Positions 17,976-26,562 of a DNA stretch of 36,044 bases are shown here, one piece after another. The stretch is from contig CAZSRS010000041.1 in NCBI GenBank assembly GCA_964609625.1, positions 1-36,044 on the forward strand. The letters are read 5' to 3'. The stretch's first letter is position 1; each line of letters opens with the position of its first letter. Source of the stretch: G963674665 sp964609625. Its GTDB lineage: Bacteria > Desulfobacterota > Desulfovibrionia > Desulfovibrionales > Desulfovibrionaceae. A program made the translations under genes and the position numbers. A model generated the notes under the pieces. It was not told the DNA's origin and searched no databases. It was given only the letters and a program-made list of their open reading frames with translations.

Positions 17976-19598
17976 TCACGCTGTGTAGACAAAACGCATC
18001 CTTTTGAAAAACTGTTCTCCGAAATCAACGGCTCCGGCCAGGTCCAGAGTCTGCACCTCGGGAGCCACGTCGCGCAGCCATTGCCGCAGTTCCGGACGCT
18101 CCAACAGCAGCCTGGCACCCCGCAGGGAGCTGTTGCCCAGAATCCTGGTCCTGGCATCCATGCCTGGGGGCAGGAAACCCAGTACCTCGAGGTTGTCCAC
18201 GCCCAGGTACTCGCCCATGGCGCCGGCCAGATAGAGTCGGCGCAGCCCGTGCACCGCGAGCCCGGCCTCGGCCAACAATCGGCTCAGGGCCAGGTTGCAC
18301 GCCGCCTTGACCTTGAGGATCTCTTCCACGTCCTGGGGCCATAGACAAGGCCGCCTGCCGTCCGCGCCCACCGCCCCCAGCACTGGCAGAGGCAGACGCC
18401 AGCCCCGGTCGTCCCTGAGCAACCGCCCCATCAGCCGCCGCCCTAGAGGAGTGAGCGCCGTGGTTGACTCGTTCATTCCGCCGTCTTCCCCGAGCACACC
18501 CAAGTCCTTCAGTCGGCGCAAGAGGGAAAGATAGCCCGAGCCGGTGATGCCCGTAAAGTCCGTCGGAATATCCTCGTAATAACGCGGAACCAGCCCGGTC
18601 GCGGGGTGGAATTCGAAACGGACCACGGCACCGGGTTCGGCCAGGCTGCCGTGGCTCAGGCCCACACCCTCCAGAGCCGGCCCCAGGGGCACGCTGGTTG
18701 CCAGAAAACGCCCCTTGTCCAGCCCAAGAATAAATTCGCCGTTGGTACCCAGGTCCGCCAGCACAAAGGGGTATTCCGCACCTTCCGGCAGGCCGTGGCA
18801 GACGTGTGCCAGGCCGGCGCTGAGGTCCGCTCCCACAAAGGGGGCGATGAGCGGCGGCAGATACACCGGCGGCAGCCCTTGCTCCAGAAGCAGGCTCTCC
18901 CCGGCCCGGTACTCCAGGCTGTAGGGCGCGCGGGACAGCCCTTGCAGGGGGCGCCCCAGAAGCAGCAAGGTCATGACGCTGTTGCCGGCGATGCACGACT
19001 CGCGCAGCTCCACGCCGAGATCTTCCAACTCCCTTACCAGTCCGTGCAGCCGGTCGAGCACCAGACGCCGCAGTCTTGTGGCATTGCCCGGAACCGCGGC
19101 AAAGGCCAACCTGGACATCACCTCGCTGCCCGCGCCCATCTGCGGATTGAGTTCGCGCCCCTCAAGAAGCACGTCCCCCCCTGCCAAACAAAGCCACTGC
19201 ACGCTGGTAGTGCCCAGGTCCAGGGCCAACCCGGCGTGAAGCCGCTCTTTCGTCGGAAACGCGCCGGCCAGTACACCTTGGACGCGTAGTGTCTCGACCT
19301 TGGGGGGCAACTCCAGCCTGGCGCCTCCCCGAGGCTGGTGCTTGCAGCCCAGACGCCAGCCCTCGGCCAGTTGACGTGCGTCGAGCAGGGCATGCTCCTC
19401 GGGCAGGGGCACGGGCGCGGGGCTCAGATAGCGCATCCGGCAACGACCGCAGCGCCCCAGGCCCGAACACAAGGGAGGCGCGGGCACCACGCCGCTGGTG
19501 TACACGGCCTGGGCCAGGGTGGCGCTCTGCTCCGCAGACAGCCCGTGCTCTCGGCCCTCGTGGTCCAGCACCGTTATCATACCGGTTTGCTTTACCAT
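17976..19598 (-). CDS. ASKHA/2Fe-2S protein, RACo-like corrinoid activator (DUF4445)
   Basis: A 540-aa protein like the reductive activators of corrinoid-dependent methyltransferases, which use ATP to re-reduce Co(II) to Co(I). Counting from the TTG at 19610 (four residues longer), the N-terminal ferredoxin-like domain has the 2Fe-2S pattern Cys48, Cys54, Cys57 (PPLCSGLGRCGRC) and Cys89 (GWRLGC). The ASKHA ATPase part has LALDLGTTSVQW, IAGNSVMTLLLLG, LADLGTNGEFIL and ITGSGYLSLL. I place the start at the ATG (MVKQTGMITVL), one base after the stop of the transporter gene, with GGAA 6 nt upstream. No methyltransferase or corrinoid protein gene is nearby, so its client is unknown. Its end overlaps a GTG as GTGA. 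Confidence 0.85.
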   Translation of the reverse strand: MVKQTGMITVLDHEGREHGLSAEQSATLAQAVYTSGVVPAPPLCSGLGRCGRCRMRYLSPAPVPLPEEHALLDARQLAEGWRLGCKHQPRGGARLELPPKVETLRVQGVLAGAFPTKERLHAGLALDLGTTSVQWLCLAGGDVLLEGRELNPQMGAGSEVMSRLAFAAVPGNATRLRRLVLDRLHGLVRELEDLGVELRESCIAGNSVMTLLLLGRPLQGLSRAPYSLEYRAGESLLLEQGLPPVYLPPLIAPFVGADLSAGLAHVCHGLPEGAEYPFVLADLGTNGEFILGLDKGRFLATSVPLGPALEGVGLSHGSLAEPGAVVRFEFHPATGLVPRYYEDIPTDFTGITGSGYLSLLRRLKDLGVLGEDGGMNESTTALTPLGRRLMGRLLRDDRGWRLPLPVLGAVGADGRRPCLWPQDVEEILKVKAACNLALSRLLAEAGLAVHGLRRLYLAGAMGEYLGVDNLEVLGFLPPGMDARTRILGNSSLRGARLLLERPELRQWLRDVAPEVQTLDLAGAVDFGEQFFKRMRFVYTA

Positions 19599-19599
19599 T

Positions 19600-20472
19600 T
19601 CACGTTCCAAGGATGGCTATGGCGGCCGCTCCCAGGCTCATGAGCCCTGCGCCGAGCAACCGCATCCCAATCTTATCTTCCTTGAAGATAATGCCCCCAA
19701 AGAGCACGGCGAACAAGCCGCTGCAGCGCTTCACCGAGAGCATGTACGCCGCGTCCACCATGGAAACGGCATGGAAGTGGAAGACGATCTCGCAAAACGA
19801 AAGCACGCCCACTAGCAGACCTTGGTGCGGGCGCAGCAGGTACCGCCGCAGGGGCACCCGACCGCTCACGGCCAACAACAGGACAAAAACCAAGTTGTGG
19901 ATCAGGAAGAACATGACCCCGGCGTACAGCGGCGCGGACAGCAGGACGAGCTTCTTGCCCATGACCGCGGCCAGGCCGAAGATAATCGCGGCCAGCAGCA
20001 CCAGGAGCACGCCCCGCTCCCTGGCCACCGCCTGGAGGGGGCCCGCCAGATTCCGCCAATTGGCCTTGTCCAGGTTCAAGACGTAGCTTCCGCCCACGAT
20101 GGCCAAAATTCCCGCCATGCCCCACCCATTGGGCAGTTCGTCCAGGAGCAGAAAACCAGTTCCCATGGCCACCACGGGCGAAAAAGACAGAAAGGGCATG
20201 CTCAGGGACATCGGCGCCAGTGTGGCGCCCCGCATGTAACAGTAATAACCGGCCATGTTCACGGGCACAAGCAGGAAGAGGGTGTTCCAGAACCCCGGTT
20301 CCAGTTGCGGTGTGGGCATGAAGAACGCGGTGGCCAGGTACAGTGGTATGGAGTAGGCCAGGGGATAGGCCGCGAGTTCGAACCCCCCGAGATCGCTGAA
20401 GAAGCGCTTGACGCCCACCACCACCAGCGCCGCCAGCAGAGCCGTTGCCAGGGCCAGAACAAACCACGTCAT
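19600..20472 (-). CDS. EamA/DMT-superfamily transporter
   Basis: A 290-aa integral membrane protein with about ten hydrophobic segments in two repeated halves, the layout of the drug/metabolite transporter superfamily. Examples are MTWFVLALATALLAALVVVG at the N-terminus, LLVLLAAIIFGLAAVMGKKL opening the second half, and the final segment LLGAGLMSLGAAAIAILGT preceded by the family-typical FGGIIFKEDKIG. The substrate cannot be inferred. It is the first gene of the minus-strand run; the corrinoid activator starts one base after its stop. The upstream receiver gene ends 72 nt away without a visible terminator, so read-through from there is possible. Confidence 0.87.
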   Translation of the reverse strand: MTWFVLALATALLAALVVVGVKRFFSDLGGFELAAYPLAYSIPLYLATAFFMPTPQLEPGFWNTLFLLVPVNMAGYYCYMRGATLAPMSLSMPFLSFSPVVAMGTGFLLLDELPNGWGMAGILAIVGGSYVLNLDKANWRNLAGPLQAVARERGVLLVLLAAIIFGLAAVMGKKLVLLSAPLYAGVMFFLIHNLVFVLLLAVSGRVPLRRYLLRPHQGLLVGVLSFCEIVFHFHAVSMVDAAYMLSVKRCSGLFAVLFGGIIFKEDKIGMRLLGAGLMSLGAAAIAILGT

Positions 20473-20544
20473 GGGCTACAGCCAGGGCCGGCGTCTTTCG
20501 CCCAGCCAGTCATGCCACGCACGGAATAGGTGCCAAGCGCGGAC

Positions 20545-20913
20545 TCACTCCCCAAGTAGTCGTCTGACCGTGGCAAGCAGCCGTCCCGTATCGATGGGCT
20601 TGGTGAATGTATCGGATACTTCGAATATGCTGGCCAGTTCCAGGATGGCCTCGGGGTTGAAGGACTCGCCGCCGGATATGGCGATGATCTTCTGGCCCGC
20701 GCTACGCTTCACCAGTTCACCCATGACCTGCAACCCGCCTTTCTTGGGCAGGAAAATGTCCACAATAAACAGGTCAACGTCATGCTGGGCGGCCATGTTC
20801 ACGGCCTGTTCCCCGTCTTCCGCCAGGAGGACCTCGTAGCCCGCGGGCTCGAGCACACCCTTGAGCAGTTCGCGGATCATGGGTGCATCGTCAACGACAA
20901 GGATTCTCTTCAT
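20545..20913 (-). CDS. Stand-alone receiver-domain response regulator (CheY-like)
   Basis: A 122-aa single receiver domain with no output domain. The acidic pocket Asp8-Asp9 (ILVVDDAPMIRELL), phospho-acceptor Asp52 (LFIVDIFLPKKGG), Ser80 and Lys105 (DTFTKPID) are all present. The start at MKRILVV is chosen for GGAG 5 nt upstream; the open frame extends 18 codons further without family similarity. It is encoded just downstream of a hybrid kinase with an HPt domain, so it is a likely phosphorelay partner, but it also has its own promoter. It may act on a diffusible target such as the flagellar motor or another enzyme. Confidence 0.9.
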   Translation of the reverse strand: MKRILVVDDAPMIRELLKGVLEPAGYEVLLAEDGEQAVNMAAQHDVDLFIVDIFLPKKGGLQVMGELVKRSAGQKIIAISGGESFNPEAILELASIFEVSDTFTKPIDTGRLLATVRRLLGE

Positions 20914-20958
20914 GGCAACTCCATGTATGTCCGGCGGCCGGTTCACCACAGGGGCGTG

Positions 20959-20976
20959 GAGAGGCACGACCCTCTC
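20959..20976 (-). other. Hairpin at the predicted 5' end of the receiver mRNA
   Basis: GAGAGG and CCTCTC form a 6-bp stem around a 6-nt loop, immediately downstream of the -10 box at 20985-20990. It would lie within the first bases of the transcript; such 5' stem-loops can protect mRNA from RNase E/RppH. That function is inferred. Confidence 0.4.
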
Positions 20977-20984
20977 TTTTCAAA

Positions 20985-21012
20985 ACTATACCCCGGCTTA
21001 CAGACCTGTCAA
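20985..21012 (-). promoter_or_regulatory. Near-consensus sigma-70 promoter for the receiver gene
   Basis: On the minus strand TTGACA (21012-21007), a 16-bp spacer and TATAGT (20990-20985) lie in the 140-bp gap between the kinase stop and the receiver start. The -35 is perfect and the -10 matches five of six. The receiver is therefore probably expressed independently of the kinase. Confidence 0.8.
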
Positions 21013-21053
21013 TCCAAGCGACATGCCGCCCGCGAGGAGCATATCCACCGTTT

Positions 21054-23873
21054 TCACGCCTTGTGCTCAACCGCGAGGGCATGCAGCACCTGGGCCACTT
21101 CCGCACGCAAACGCTCCAGTGTCTCAGCCGCGACTTTGGGATCGCCCTGGGTTGCCGCACCTTCCAGGGTACGGGCCAGGGCAGCGGCGCCCTCGGCACC
21201 GATGGTCGCCGCCGCGCCCTTGGCCTTGTGCGCTGTCATCTTCAGGTCCGCGAACCGCCCCTCCCGCAATGCCGCTTCCATGTCCTCCAGATCGCCCGGG
21301 GCGTCACGTTCGAAGATGGCGTCCAGGCGGAAAAGCAAGGCCCTGTCGCCCTGCATCAGTTCCAGGGCGTGGGCGCGTCCAGCCATCCAGCCAGAGGCTG
21401 CCTGAGGCTGAACAACCGCCCGGTGCCGTTCCTCGGTCGTGGCAGTCTGCCCTAGACCTTTGCGCGCAGCAAGAACCCGCTCAATCTCCTCGGCCAGGAA
21501 ACGCAGGTCCACGGGCTTGGACACGTAACCGTCCACTCCCGCCTCCAGAAAGCGCTCCCTATCCCCTTCCAGTGCATGGGCGGTGAGCGCCACCACGGGA
21601 ATGTCCGGGGGCACGGCCAGATCCGTTGCCTCGCGGATTGCCTTGGTCGCGGCCATGCCGTCCATGACCGGCATCTGGATGTCCATGAGCACCAGGTCCA
21701 CGACCTCCCTGGCCAGCAGGTCCAGCACTTCCTGGCCGTTGGCCGCGGTGATCACGTCGTGCCCCTGCTCCTTGAGACAGGCCACGGCCAGCTCGCGGTT
21801 CAGCTCGTTGTCCTCGGCCAGAAGAATGCGTCTTGGTGTCACGCTGGACTTGGGCTTGCGGCCCGCGCGGCCGCTGGAAGTGATCTTTTCCGGGTCACCT
21901 CGCACCAGAGGCAGGGTGAAATTGAAGGCGCTCCCCTCCCCCCAGCGGCTCTCGACCATCAACTTTCCGCCCATGAGTTCCACCAGGCGCTTGGAGATGG
22001 ACAAGCCCAGACCGCTGCCCCCGAACTTCCGGGTGATGGCGTCGTCGGCCTGCTGAAAACTCTCGAATATGGCCTGTTGCTTGCCTTCCGGGATGCCGAT
22101 GCCGGTGTCGATCACCGTGAAACGGGCCACGCCAGCGCTCTCCGCCTTCCGACGACCACTGTCCGGCAACAGCTCCATGCGCAGGGTCACGCTGCCCCGC
22201 ACCGTGAATTTCACGGCATTGGCCAGGAGGTTGGCGAGCACCTGCCTGAGCCTGGCAGGGTCGCCCTTGACCGCCGCAGGTATTTCATGTGGCAGCTCCA
22301 GGCGCATGTCCAGTCCCTTTTGCCTGCCATGCAGGGCATGGATGTCCCAGGTGACCTCCAGCAGGGAGCGCAGGTTGAAGTGAATGGACTCCAGGGCGAG
22401 CTTCCTGGCCTCGATCTTGGAGAAATCCAGGACATCGTTGATCACGCGCAAGAGGGAATCCCCGGCCTCTCGCACCATCTGCAGGGCGCGCTCCTTCTCG
22501 ATCTGAACGCCCCCGGTCTGGGCCATTTCGGTCATGGTCAGAATGATGTTCAACGGAGTGCGGATCTCGTGGCTCATGTTCGCCAGGAAGGTGGACTTGG
22601 CCCTGGCCGCGACTTCGGCCCTTTCCCTCGCCTTCTTGAGTTTCTGCTCCGTACGACGGTGTTCCTCGATCTCCAACTCCAGACTGCTCACCGCGTGCCG
22701 CAACTCCGCGGTACGCTCCTGGACATGACGTTCCATCTCGGCATGGGAATACAGCAGGGCATCCACCACGTGCTTGCGCTCCGTGATGTCGCGGGCCACC
22801 CCCGCCAATCCCAAATGCCGCCCATCGCCATGGATGGGAACGCGCACCGTCTCCAGCCAGCGTTCTTCCCCGGCGGCGTCCACCAGGAATTCTTCGTCGA
22901 TCTCCTTGACTCCTTTCTCCAGCACCTTGGTATCCTTGGCGGCCAGTCGGGTGGCCTGCCCAGGTTCCCAGGCGTCCCATTCATTACCCCCGCGCAGACG
23001 TTCCGGATCCTTGCCGCAGGCCGCGGCATAGGCCTGGTTCACGGCCATGAAGTTGTTGTTCTCGTCCTTGAGCCAGATCAGATCCGGGATGTTGTCCAGA
23101 ATGGCGCGCTGGTGCTGCTGGGCCTGCCGCAGGGCCTCCTCCGCTTCGATACGGGCAGTAACGTCGATGCCCAGGACCATGACCACCGGGGAAAGATCCA
23201 CGTCTGTCATGGTCCGGGCGTGGGCCTGATAGCTCCTGCCGCTCCTGTGCTTCCAAACCCATTGCCTGGGCTCGTTGTCTGCAAAAGCCTGCAATGGCGG
23301 GCATTGCTCGCAAGGAGAATCACGCCCCTGTAGCAGCGCGTAACAAGTGAGCGTGCGAGGCTTGCCGAAGAGTTGGCGGAAAATGCGGTTGGTGTATCGG
23401 ATGGTGCAGTTCTCGTCCATGAGCATGACGTAGCCGGGAAGGGATTCCAGATAGAATATCTGGCGCTGCTGTTCGCGCCTAAGTTCGATGTCCTGGCGCC
23501 GTAGTTCCGTGATGTCACGGGTGAGGCACACCAGCAACGTATCATCCCCCACTTTTCCACCAAGGGGGCGGATGTGGTGCCGATAGGTGTGTTCACCGCT
23601 TTCCTCCTCGAAACAGAAGGGTCGTGTGATGTCGAGTGGCAAGCTGATGTCGGTCGAAAAGAACCGGGCTCCGCGCTCATGCAAAATGTCCAGTATATTC
23701 TGGCCAAGAAGACTGTCGATATCCTTCCTGCCCAGCCAGTCGGCCACCCCTGGATTTGCCGCCACGAGAACACCGCTGACGTCCAGGATACAAGCCGCGT
23801 CATCGATGGCCAGGAGCAGTGACCTGACCATCTCCGGCAGTTCTCTGCCTCCCGTGCCGCGCTTTTCATTCAT
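21054..23873 (-). CDS. Hybrid sensor histidine kinase: PAS-PAS-PAS-HisKA-HATPase-REC-HPt
   Basis: A 939-aa cytoplasmic sensor kinase without transmembrane segments. Three PAS domains occupy about 15-125, 135-245 and 250-370; the third has LIWLKDENNNFMAVNQAY and the PAC-type end GVARDITERK. A coiled coil leads to HisKA with His435 (ANMSHEIRTPLN), then HATPase boxes NLLANAVKFT, DTGIGIP and GGSGLGLSIS. The receiver has phospho-acceptor Asp731 (LVLMDIQMPVMDG) and Lys786. The C-terminal HPt domain has His882 in MTAHKAKGAAATIGA. PAS2 carries an unusual Cys177/Cys188/Cys191 set (CYALLQGRDSPCEQC). It is encoded 16 nt after an MCP, so it probably shares its transcript. The complete relay His-Asp-His should pass to a separate receiver, most simply the adjacent one. 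Confidence 0.95.
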   Translation of the reverse strand: MNEKRGTGGRELPEMVRSLLLAIDDAACILDVSGVLVAANPGVADWLGRKDIDSLLGQNILDILHERGARFFSTDISLPLDITRPFCFEEESGEHTYRHHIRPLGGKVGDDTLLVCLTRDITELRRQDIELRREQQRQIFYLESLPGYVMLMDENCTIRYTNRIFRQLFGKPRTLTCYALLQGRDSPCEQCPPLQAFADNEPRQWVWKHRSGRSYQAHARTMTDVDLSPVVMVLGIDVTARIEAEEALRQAQQHQRAILDNIPDLIWLKDENNNFMAVNQAYAAACGKDPERLRGGNEWDAWEPGQATRLAAKDTKVLEKGVKEIDEEFLVDAAGEERWLETVRVPIHGDGRHLGLAGVARDITERKHVVDALLYSHAEMERHVQERTAELRHAVSSLELEIEEHRRTEQKLKKARERAEVAARAKSTFLANMSHEIRTPLNIILTMTEMAQTGGVQIEKERALQMVREAGDSLLRVINDVLDFSKIEARKLALESIHFNLRSLLEVTWDIHALHGRQKGLDMRLELPHEIPAAVKGDPARLRQVLANLLANAVKFTVRGSVTLRMELLPDSGRRKAESAGVARFTVIDTGIGIPEGKQQAIFESFQQADDAITRKFGGSGLGLSISKRLVELMGGKLMVESRWGEGSAFNFTLPLVRGDPEKITSSGRAGRKPKSSVTPRRILLAEDNELNRELAVACLKEQGHDVITAANGQEVLDLLAREVVDLVLMDIQMPVMDGMAATKAIREATDLAVPPDIPVVALTAHALEGDRERFLEAGVDGYVSKPVDLRFLAEEIERVLAARKGLGQTATTEERHRAVVQPQAASGWMAGRAHALELMQGDRALLFRLDAIFERDAPGDLEDMEAALREGRFADLKMTAHKAKGAAATIGAEGAAALARTLEGAATQGDPKVAAETLERLRAEVAQVLHALAVEHKA

Positions 23874-23889
23874 GGGGACTTGGCCCTGC

Positions 23890-26205
23890 TCACTGTTTCT
23901 TGAGTTCCTTGATCACGTCCTGCATCTCCCTTGCCAACACGGTGAGTTGGCTGGTCTCGCCCCTGGCTCTGTCCATGCTGCCGACGGTCTGGCTGGCGAT
24001 GTCGTTGACGTTGTCGATGGCCCTGGTCATCTGATCCATGGCTGCTGACTGCTCTTCCGCAGCCGAGGCGATACCCTGGACCTGGGCTGCGTTCTCGGCT
24101 ACCAAGCTGACGATGCTGGCCAGGGATTCGCCGGAGAGACTGGCCTTGCTGGTGGCGATTTCCACGGCCTCGGCCGCGCGGTCCACGTTGGCGATGCCCT
24201 GATGCGCGGCTTGTTGGATGGTGGCGATGCTCTGGCCCACCTCTTTCGTGGCGCTCATGGTCTTTTCCGCCAGCTTGCGAACCTCGTCGGCTACCACCGC
24301 GAATCCGCGGCCGGCATCGCCGGCACGTGCCGCCTCGATGGCCGCGTTCAGGGCCAGAAGGTTGGTCTGGTCCGCGATGTCGTTGATGACCTGCATGACA
24401 GAGCCGATGGCCTCGGCCTGTGTTCCCAGGGCCGCCATGCTCTGTTTGAGGGCCATGGTCACCTCTCTGACCCGCGCTATGGCCGCCACTGCCTGGTTGA
24501 CCACCGCCGCGCCCTCCTCGGCCTTGATCCTGGCGTTGTCGGCACTGGTCGCGGCGTTGCCCGCGCTCTTGGCCACCTCCACCACCACGTCGCTCATCTC
24601 GCGCATGGAAACGGTGGTCTCTTCCAGGTTGTTCTTCTGCAAGGCGGCACCCTGGCTGACCTGCTCAAACCGTTCCAGCAGGCTTTCGGCTGTACCGCTC
24701 ATGCGGTCGGTGACGCTCTGGGTCTGCTTGACCACCTGGTTCATGTTCTCCAGCAACTTGTTCAGCGTGGACATGTGCTCCTGCACGCGCTGTACCGCCT
24801 CCTCGGCCTTCCGCGCCTGCCGCGTGGCCTGCTCTCGTCCCTCTCTGGCCTCGATGGTCTGCTGTTTCAATCCCGCGACCATCCGCAGGAGTCCATCCTT
24901 GAGCACGCCCAACTCGGCGCTGAAGCGACCATGCACCGTTGCGTCCAGATCGCCCTCGGACACCTTACGTGTGAATGTGACAAGGCGTTGCAGGGGGGTG
25001 TTGAGGTCGCGCCTGAGCCAGAGGAGAAACATCGCACAGAGCACGGCTGTCGCCAGGAGGCTGAACCCCCCGGCCTGGAGCAGGACATCGTTCATGGAGG
25101 ACGCAAAACGCTGTGAGTCCCGCTCCACTGCGGTCTGGATGTCGTCGATGTAGGCGCCCATGCCGATGACCATGCCCCATGGCTTGAAGTACCGCACGTA
25201 GGAAAGTTTTGGAAAGCGCTCCTCCGTGACGCCGTCCTTGGTGGGCTTGGGCCAGAGGTAGATCACGTAGCCATCTCCGACCGCCAGCGCGGCCTGGTTC
25301 ATGGCCTGGAACAGGTTCATCTGCCTGGGCAGTGTCTGCATTGCCCCCTCTGTACCTGTCTGTATCGTGGTGGCGCAGTCGAATTGCGTACTGTCGAGGA
25401 TCGTGCCGTTCAGCCGGGGCACAGTCGGATGCATGAGCATTCTTGGAATGGGGGCCTCATCGTTGTGCACCCAATAGTAATTCCCATCTTCCAGGCGGAT
25501 GGCGGCAATCTGGGCCAGGGCCTCGCGCTGCATGTCAGCCTCGATGTCTTCCACCCAGGCGCCCACACCGAAGATCCAGCCCAATTCAGGCAACAACCGC
25601 ACGCGAGAGATCTTGAGTTTGGCCTCCTTCTCGCCGGGCTTGGGCCACATGTAGTTCACCATGCCTTCACCCTTTTCCTTGCATACCGCGACCATTTCGT
25701 TGAACAGGAAAACACCCGTGGGGTCCTTGTAGTCCGAGAGATCAGCACCATCGAGTTCCGGTCTGGTGGGATGCATGACCATCCGTGGCTGCATGTCGTT
25801 GATCCAGATGTAGTTGTCGCCATCAAATCGGACCCCCTTGAGCATGGTGATGATGTCCCGCTGCAAGGACTCCATGGGTAATACATCCTTGTTGGCTTCG
25901 TAGTAGGAGCGAACCTGGGTGAACGATGCGTCAAGGATTTTCTGCAGTTCTTCGTTTTTTTGTTCTTTCATTGAATCCATGTTCTGGGAAAGAGCATGGT
26001 AGTGCTGTAAAATGCTGTACCCAGTAGCGACAAGATCATGCAATTTTGCTTTACTTTGAGTAAACATTCCATCGCTGATTTCCTGCGCACGCTCATTTGA
26101 CAACCTTGAAAGATTGATATTAAAAATTGTGAAGTTGACAATAGTGACGAGGGCAAGTATTGCAATAACGCTTGCAACTACACGGAGCTGGAGACTCATT
26201 TTCAT
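23890..26205 (-). CDS. Methyl-accepting chemotaxis protein with tandem Cache_2 sensors
   Basis: A 771-aa inner-membrane chemoreceptor. TM1 is about residues 8-29. The periplasmic part (about 45-360) holds two similar Cache_2-type units, each with an N-Y-x-W pair and a MHPT motif (NYIWINDMQPRMVMHPT, then NYYWVHNDEAPIPRMLMHPT) and a matching WPKP...GWIFGVGAWVED or WPKP...WGMVIGMGAYIDD end. TM2 is about 378-397, HAMP follows, and the signalling hairpin is at about 600-650 (INDIADQTNLLALNAAIEAA). There is no C-terminal CheR-binding pentapeptide. ATGs at 26205 and 26199 are both possible: GAGG is 6 nt before the first and GGAG 9 nt before the second. The N-terminal coding part is lower in GC than the rest. 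Family sensors often bind small organic acids; the ligand is unknown. Confidence 0.95.
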   Translation of the reverse strand: MKMSLQLRVVASVIAILALVTIVNFTIFNINLSRLSNERAQEISDGMFTQSKAKLHDLVATGYSILQHYHALSQNMDSMKEQKNEELQKILDASFTQVRSYYEANKDVLPMESLQRDIITMLKGVRFDGDNYIWINDMQPRMVMHPTRPELDGADLSDYKDPTGVFLFNEMVAVCKEKGEGMVNYMWPKPGEKEAKLKISRVRLLPELGWIFGVGAWVEDIEADMQREALAQIAAIRLEDGNYYWVHNDEAPIPRMLMHPTVPRLNGTILDSTQFDCATTIQTGTEGAMQTLPRQMNLFQAMNQAALAVGDGYVIYLWPKPTKDGVTEERFPKLSYVRYFKPWGMVIGMGAYIDDIQTAVERDSQRFASSMNDVLLQAGGFSLLATAVLCAMFLLWLRRDLNTPLQRLVTFTRKVSEGDLDATVHGRFSAELGVLKDGLLRMVAGLKQQTIEAREGREQATRQARKAEEAVQRVQEHMSTLNKLLENMNQVVKQTQSVTDRMSGTAESLLERFEQVSQGAALQKNNLEETTVSMREMSDVVVEVAKSAGNAATSADNARIKAEEGAAVVNQAVAAIARVREVTMALKQSMAALGTQAEAIGSVMQVINDIADQTNLLALNAAIEAARAGDAGRGFAVVADEVRKLAEKTMSATKEVGQSIATIQQAAHQGIANVDRAAEAVEIATSKASLSGESLASIVSLVAENAAQVQGIASAAEEQSAAMDQMTRAIDNVNDIASQTVGSMDRARGETSQLTVLAREMQDVIKELKKQ

Positions 26206-26269
26206 ATACTCCCTCTCGTCATTTTGAATAGATAAAGTTCATCCAAGATATTGGAATACGCTGCAAATG

Positions 26270-26307
26270 GTGATCGCTGCATTCGAGAATGAACAACACG
26301 TGATCGC
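26270..26307. repeat. Direct repeat GTGATCGC x2 flanking an inverted repeat
   Basis: GTGATCGC occurs at 26270-26277 and 26300-26307, 30 bp apart start to start (close to three helical turns), and CATTC-GA-GAATG lies between the copies. It sits 65-102 bp upstream of the MCP start, a plausible place for a regulator of the receptor gene. Short repeats like this can arise by chance. Confidence 0.35.
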
Positions 26308-26361
26308 AATCAGCATGGTCTCTACATAATCATGCAGCACAAATCAGTTGCATTCCGCACG

Positions 26362-26389
26362 GTCAGAAGCTCCATGCCACTAATCTGAC
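26362..26389. repeat. Inverted repeat GTCAGA...TCTGAC
   Basis: Perfect 6-bp arms (26362-26367 and 26384-26389) separated by 16 bp; the right arm runs into the palindrome TGACGTCA. No T-run follows. It could be a protein-binding site or weak hairpin; function unknown. Confidence 0.3.
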
Positions 26390-26562
26390 GTCATGTGACA
26401 CTCCATACACAGCATATCATCCTTACGCGATCCGGGTCAACCTTCCTCCGCCAAATCGTGCGTCATTGTATTCCTTAAGCCGTGCCCCCACGGTCAGTGC
26501 ACGCCTTCACGCATTCATAGCGACATGCCCAGCTTCCAACAAAACCGGGGCATTCGATGTTC

